A model generated the notes under the pieces. The model was not told the origin of the DNA, made no database searches, and saw only the letters and a list, made by a program, of their open reading frames with translations. A stretch of DNA of 64,000 nucleotides from Ophioderma brevispina. Lineage: Eukaryota; Echinodermata; Ophiuroidea; Amphilepidida; Ophiodermatidae. Positions 60,694 through 64,000 of the stretch are shown here, one piece after another; within the stretch, counting starts at the first letter, position 1; each line of letters opens with the position of its first letter. Location: contig JAMKCH010005399.1 of assembly GCA_023653785.1 (NCBI GenBank), positions 1 to 64,000 on the forward strand. Direction: 5' to 3'. A program made the position numbers and the translations under genes.

Positions 60694-60851
60694 TGTGTTT
60701 CAGGCGCGGATCCAGGGAGAGGTGGAGGGGGCTCGCGTCTCCCGGTAATTCTGCAAAATCTTGCAAAATCAGCCCATTTTGGACAAGTTACAGCCTGTCA
60801 GCCCCCGGTAATTTTGATGTTTTTCAAATCCTGGATCCGCCCCTGTGTTTC
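60694..60851. mobile_element. hAT-type MITE, 142 bp, with 8-bp target duplication
   Basis: TGTGTTTC at 60,694-60,701 and again at 60,844-60,851 flank a 142-bp element. Its ends are AGGCGCGGATCCAGG and CCTGGATCCGCCCC. The inverted GCGGATCCAGG ends and the 8-bp duplication fit non-autonomous hAT elements. The body is mildly palindromic (CCCGGTAATT occurs near both halves). No coding sequence is present. Confidence 0.75.
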
Positions 60852-62152
60852 AAAGTAACAGATATATAGAATAGGCAAAAACAACTCAGAAATCCAACTC
60901 AGATTTTATGCATATAGCTAATGTGCATATTTGATTAGTGAAAAAAAAAAAGCTTCACTGCACAATCTCTAAAAGACACTCGAGCCGTTGCATGGACCTA
61001 TTTCTGGTCACATCAGGGATGTGTGGAAATTTAAATGCATGAAAAACAAATTTAAGGTTAAGACTTAATAAAAAGTATATAAATATATTAAAAAAGCAAA
61101 TTACTAAGTTTTGTAAGCATATCTTGTGTGTAGGACTAATCTATTTTCGGGCATATATCCCCAAGCTAATTCACCTTTCACACGTTAGACATTTCACATA
61201 ACTTTATTGCAGCCTACTTATGAACATGAAGAGTTATTTTATGACTTTTTACAATAGCTTTAAAATAACTAAAATCAAAACCTATATCCTATGTGGACAC
61301 TACCCGATGTTGTATCTATGTCAAAGTCTTTTTATCTTGACTTAATTTTCAATCCTTTCAGTAGTAGTAGTAGTAAATCCAAAGTTTTAAATCCGGTTTT
61401 GTCCCTGTAAAACGGGGGTGGCCGGATTCACCTCCCACTCGTAGCAATTGCCCTTACTCCCTCCTTCACTGCATTCTCCATCCTCAACCCATCCCTCTTA
61501 CTCTTCTCCTCCACTGTTTCATCCTTGTCTTTTAAATGTTGTAAAAGTTTGCAATATTTTTATATGTACATCAGTATTATTTTTGATTAATTGAGCAATG
61601 TGCAAATTTAGGACGATTACTTTGAAAAAAAAATGATGGAATTTACTGGGAACCTGGATCATACAGTTGTATTTGACTGGAGTTCAGACCAAAGAATAAT
61701 GGATCAAGAAACAACAAATTACTTGGCATATATGCATGCATATGTGCAAGATTTGTAACTATGTAATCTGTAATCATGTATGCAAGAGATTTCGAAATTG
61801 CAATAGCAAAGATTATCTTTGTTCCAAGTTGCAGATGATGATTTTTTCGGTTTCAAAATTCAACTGAATGGATTGATTTTATATACAGCCAGTAAATTGG
61901 TTGGGTGTTCATAAAATCACATCTTCATATTCTTGTGTATCCCTCAAGTAGTTGTGAGTTGCCTTTTGAAAACCACTATAGTACGGTCTTTAACTTTCAC
62001 TTTTAAGATTTTATATTATAAAAAAATGTAGTTCAAATGTACTTATACACCAAAAGAGTAGATCATCAATGAAATAATTTATTCAATTCTCACATCCTGC
62101 ACTCGGAATGTAGTGTAACAATTTTGAAATAACATGGCCAGTTTATAGTTCT
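60852..62152. other. No gene seen
   Basis: Apart from a (GTA)n tract at about 61,360-61,374 and an AAATCCGGTTTTGTCCC...GGCCGGATTCACCTCCC phrase (61,390-61,440) related to one at about 56,010-56,060 in the MBOAT7-like gene, the stretch is AT-rich without recognisable features. Confidence 0.4.
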
Positions 62153-62352
62153 GAGCTAGCAGTCAAGCATAAAGTTCTTTTAAATGCATTGAACAAGGAC
62201 ATTATTTTTCTCACAATGCAAACAATTGATTTTTATACATGTATATGGGTCATGTTTGAGCTAGTAGTCAAGCATAAAATTCTTTGATATACATTGAACG
62301 AGGGCATTATTTGTCACATAATGCAAACAATTGATTTTTATACATGTATATT
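62153..62352 (+). repeat. Two-copy tandem repeat, period 105 bp
   Basis: GAGCTAGCAGTCAAGCATAA, continuing to CAATTGATTTTTATACATGT, occurs at 62,153-62,257. It is repeated from 62,258 with about 85-90% identity. Confidence 0.75.
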
Positions 62353-62651
62353 GAAATTATTGGATCTTGGGTGTATTTTTTATATCTGAATATTTTAATA
62401 CCATACTCCAAGTTGTTCAGTGTGTAGAAAACCTACAGGATTGTTATAAAACTGAAAAGTATTAAACAACATCTTCAATCACACTTTCTCTTCATGTGCC
62501 CCTTACATTTAGTTCTGTGTGCACTTTTGGGTGTTGATTCATAGAATGTATAAGGTATGACGTTTGAACTTTGCAAAGACTTTCTTTTCATCATGTGATT
62601 TGATTGGTGGGTCCTTTGTCACAAATGTGTTGGCATCTTAAAAGTGAGGCT

Positions 62652-63113
62652 TGCCATCCAAACAAGTGAGCCGGCCATCGAAACAAGTTGCAAGCCATCA
62701 CAGTGCAGGCTATATCCAAACAAGTTTCAGGATGCCATCCAAACAAGTGGCAAGGCCATCCCAACAATGGCAGGCCATCCAAACAAGGGCAGGCGGTCCA
62801 AACAAGTGGCATGGCCATCCAAACAGTAGCCGGCCATCCAAACAAGTGGCATGCCCATCCAAATAAGTGGCAGGCCCATCGGAACAAGTGGCAGGCCATC
62901 CACCGTTGGCAGGCCTATCCAAACAAGTGGCAGGCCATCCAAACAGTGACAGGCCATCCAAACAGTAGCAGGCCATCCAAACAAGTGGCAGGCCATCCAA
63001 ACAAGTGTCAGGAGCCATCCAAACAAGTGGCAGGAGCAGGCCATCCAAACAAGTGGCAGCCATCCAAACAAGTGGCAGGCCATCCAAACAGTGGCCGGCC
63101 ATCCAAATCCTGG
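62652..63113 (+). repeat. Minisatellite, ~22 units of ~20 bp
   Basis: The unit CCATCCAAACAAGTGGCAGG is repeated about 22 times with period 18-26 (mostly 19-20). Variants include AACAGTAGC and GCATGCC. The unit length is not a multiple of three, so long frames on both strands (HPNKWQA-like on plus, CHLFGWP/DGLPLVWM-like on minus) are by-products of repetition and not protein genes. Confidence 0.92.
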
Positions 63114-64000
63114 CACAATGTATAACACAGGAATCTTTGGCAGTTGTACAATGTGTATGGCGGATCACTACTGTTAATGTAATATGAGGTAAAGGTTGAG
63201 AAAAGGCATTCAGTGTGGTAACAGCCCTGGAGGTATATTTTACAAAAGTAACTTTTAGTGACATGTGCACCATCTTTGTACTTGGCATGATGATAAACTC
63301 TCAGGAACAGGGCTGTGTCCGTAAGATATGGTTTGAAATCAGAGGTCATGTTGAGATTGCTAGGAAATTGGGCCCCCAATATTTGAAAACTATATTTTGT
63401 GCAAATTTCTTGGACGTGTCCCTTTCGGGTTTCTTGTAACTTAATTTTGATGTATAATGGAAGAAAATGATGTAAATTTTGTAAACTGAGAAAACCAGAG
63501 CTGACTGTTTCTTTGAGCATATGATTTATTGCAGTTTTTTCCCATGAACAAAAATGTTAAATTTCTGTAGGCAGTGTCTGTTTCTCTGTAAGACTTTAGA
63601 ACAAGTTAAATTTCACAGCAAATGTCTAATCTGAATTGCCAATCCTCCCTTTTTTTCAAAATGTACACCCCCTTTTAGTAGTGATACATTTTTTTTACTG
63701 GCTGGAGCAATTATTGAAATCATTCTCACTAAAAGTCATAAATGGACTTCAATTTATAATCAATTTTGGTGCTATACCAGTTTTTAATATGAAATATATT
63801 CTTTGTTTTTGGATTCAGTTGTCTTTTGACTATATGGTGCTATAGCTATGTAGTACAAATGAGTAGATTTTTAATAAAAGCATGTTCATCATGGATTACT
63901 CCTGTGTGTTAAAGTAATAGAGTATTTGTCAAAAATGCATAACATTACTACAATAAAATACAAATGGCAAAAGTAAGAGGTAAAAATGACATCAGCTCAG
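63114..64000. other. No gene seen; noncoding end of window
   Basis: This is AT-rich sequence with several AATAAA signals (for example near 63,874 and 63,953). It could be part of a 3' UTR or intergenic DNA. No exon is supported. Confidence 0.4.

Noticed and set aside
62710..63288. 192-residue minus-strand frame with Leu/Trp/Asp repeats
   Set aside because: It is produced by the ~20-bp minisatellite; the period is not a multiple of three and similar frames appear on the other strand.
1..64000. CRISPR array, bacterial operon or prophage
   Set aside because: There are no regularly spaced identical repeats with unique spacers, no long bacterial-type ORFs or ribosome-binding sites. Introns and eukaryotic transposons are present.

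Overview
This window looks like intergenic and intronic DNA from a eukaryote, most likely a marine invertebrate deuterostome such as an echinoderm or hemichordate. The evidence is AT-rich, intron-split sequence packed with decayed transposable elements: DIRS-like and LINE retroelements, palindromic MITEs, a tRNA-headed SINE and several minisatellites. There are no bacterial-style operons, and no tRNA, rRNA or CRISPR locus was seen. The lineage call is an inference from repeat style and is low confidence.

The one clearly recognisable host gene lies on the + strand at about 45.5-57.3 kb. Six exons encode most of an MBOAT7-like (LPIAT1) lysophosphatidylinositol acyltransferase. They carry both MBOAT catalytic positions (Asn in the MRWWNMSVQWWL block, His in FWHGIHPGYY) and the family's CYVG-LTGPYY block. 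Splice sites are mostly good, but five of the six exons need single-base frame corrections. That suggests either an indel-rich long-read consensus or a decaying copy. The N-terminal exon (about 70 residues) was not found. Introns hold AGGTCA-rich repeats, a SINE, two sibling palindromic MITEs, an irregular tandem array and a 1.3-kb inverted-repeat element. A second, unidentified two-exon candidate with a transmembrane segment sits at 12.2-12.9 kb.

Layout: 0-5.5 kb, repeats and MITEs. 5.7-7.6 kb, GC-rich LINE reverse transcriptase remnant (minus). 10.4-11.7 kb, a second LINE 3' part (plus). 12.2-12.9 kb, candidate exons. 14-18 kb, dispersed repeats and a ~52-bp tandem array. 21.4-22.2 kb, inverted-repeat element. 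23.2-23.7 kb, DIRS-type RT fragment. 25.87-34.19 kb, a 4.17-kb tandem duplication whose copies differ largely by one-base indels, with an 81-base poly-C only in copy 1. 35.8-38.4 kb, a decayed DIRS-like element (RT/RNase H/tyrosine recombinase order). 41.8-44.45 kb, a long foldback structure with a nested MITE and clusters of an 18-bp perfect palindrome. 45.5-57.3 kb, the MBOAT7-like gene. 58.1-59.1 kb, an element with a G/T-only strand block. 60.7 kb, a hAT-type MITE with an 8-bp target duplication. 62.65-63.11 kb, a ~20-bp minisatellite.

Almost all short open frames in the window are unsupported; they fall in repeats or have no recognisable similarity.
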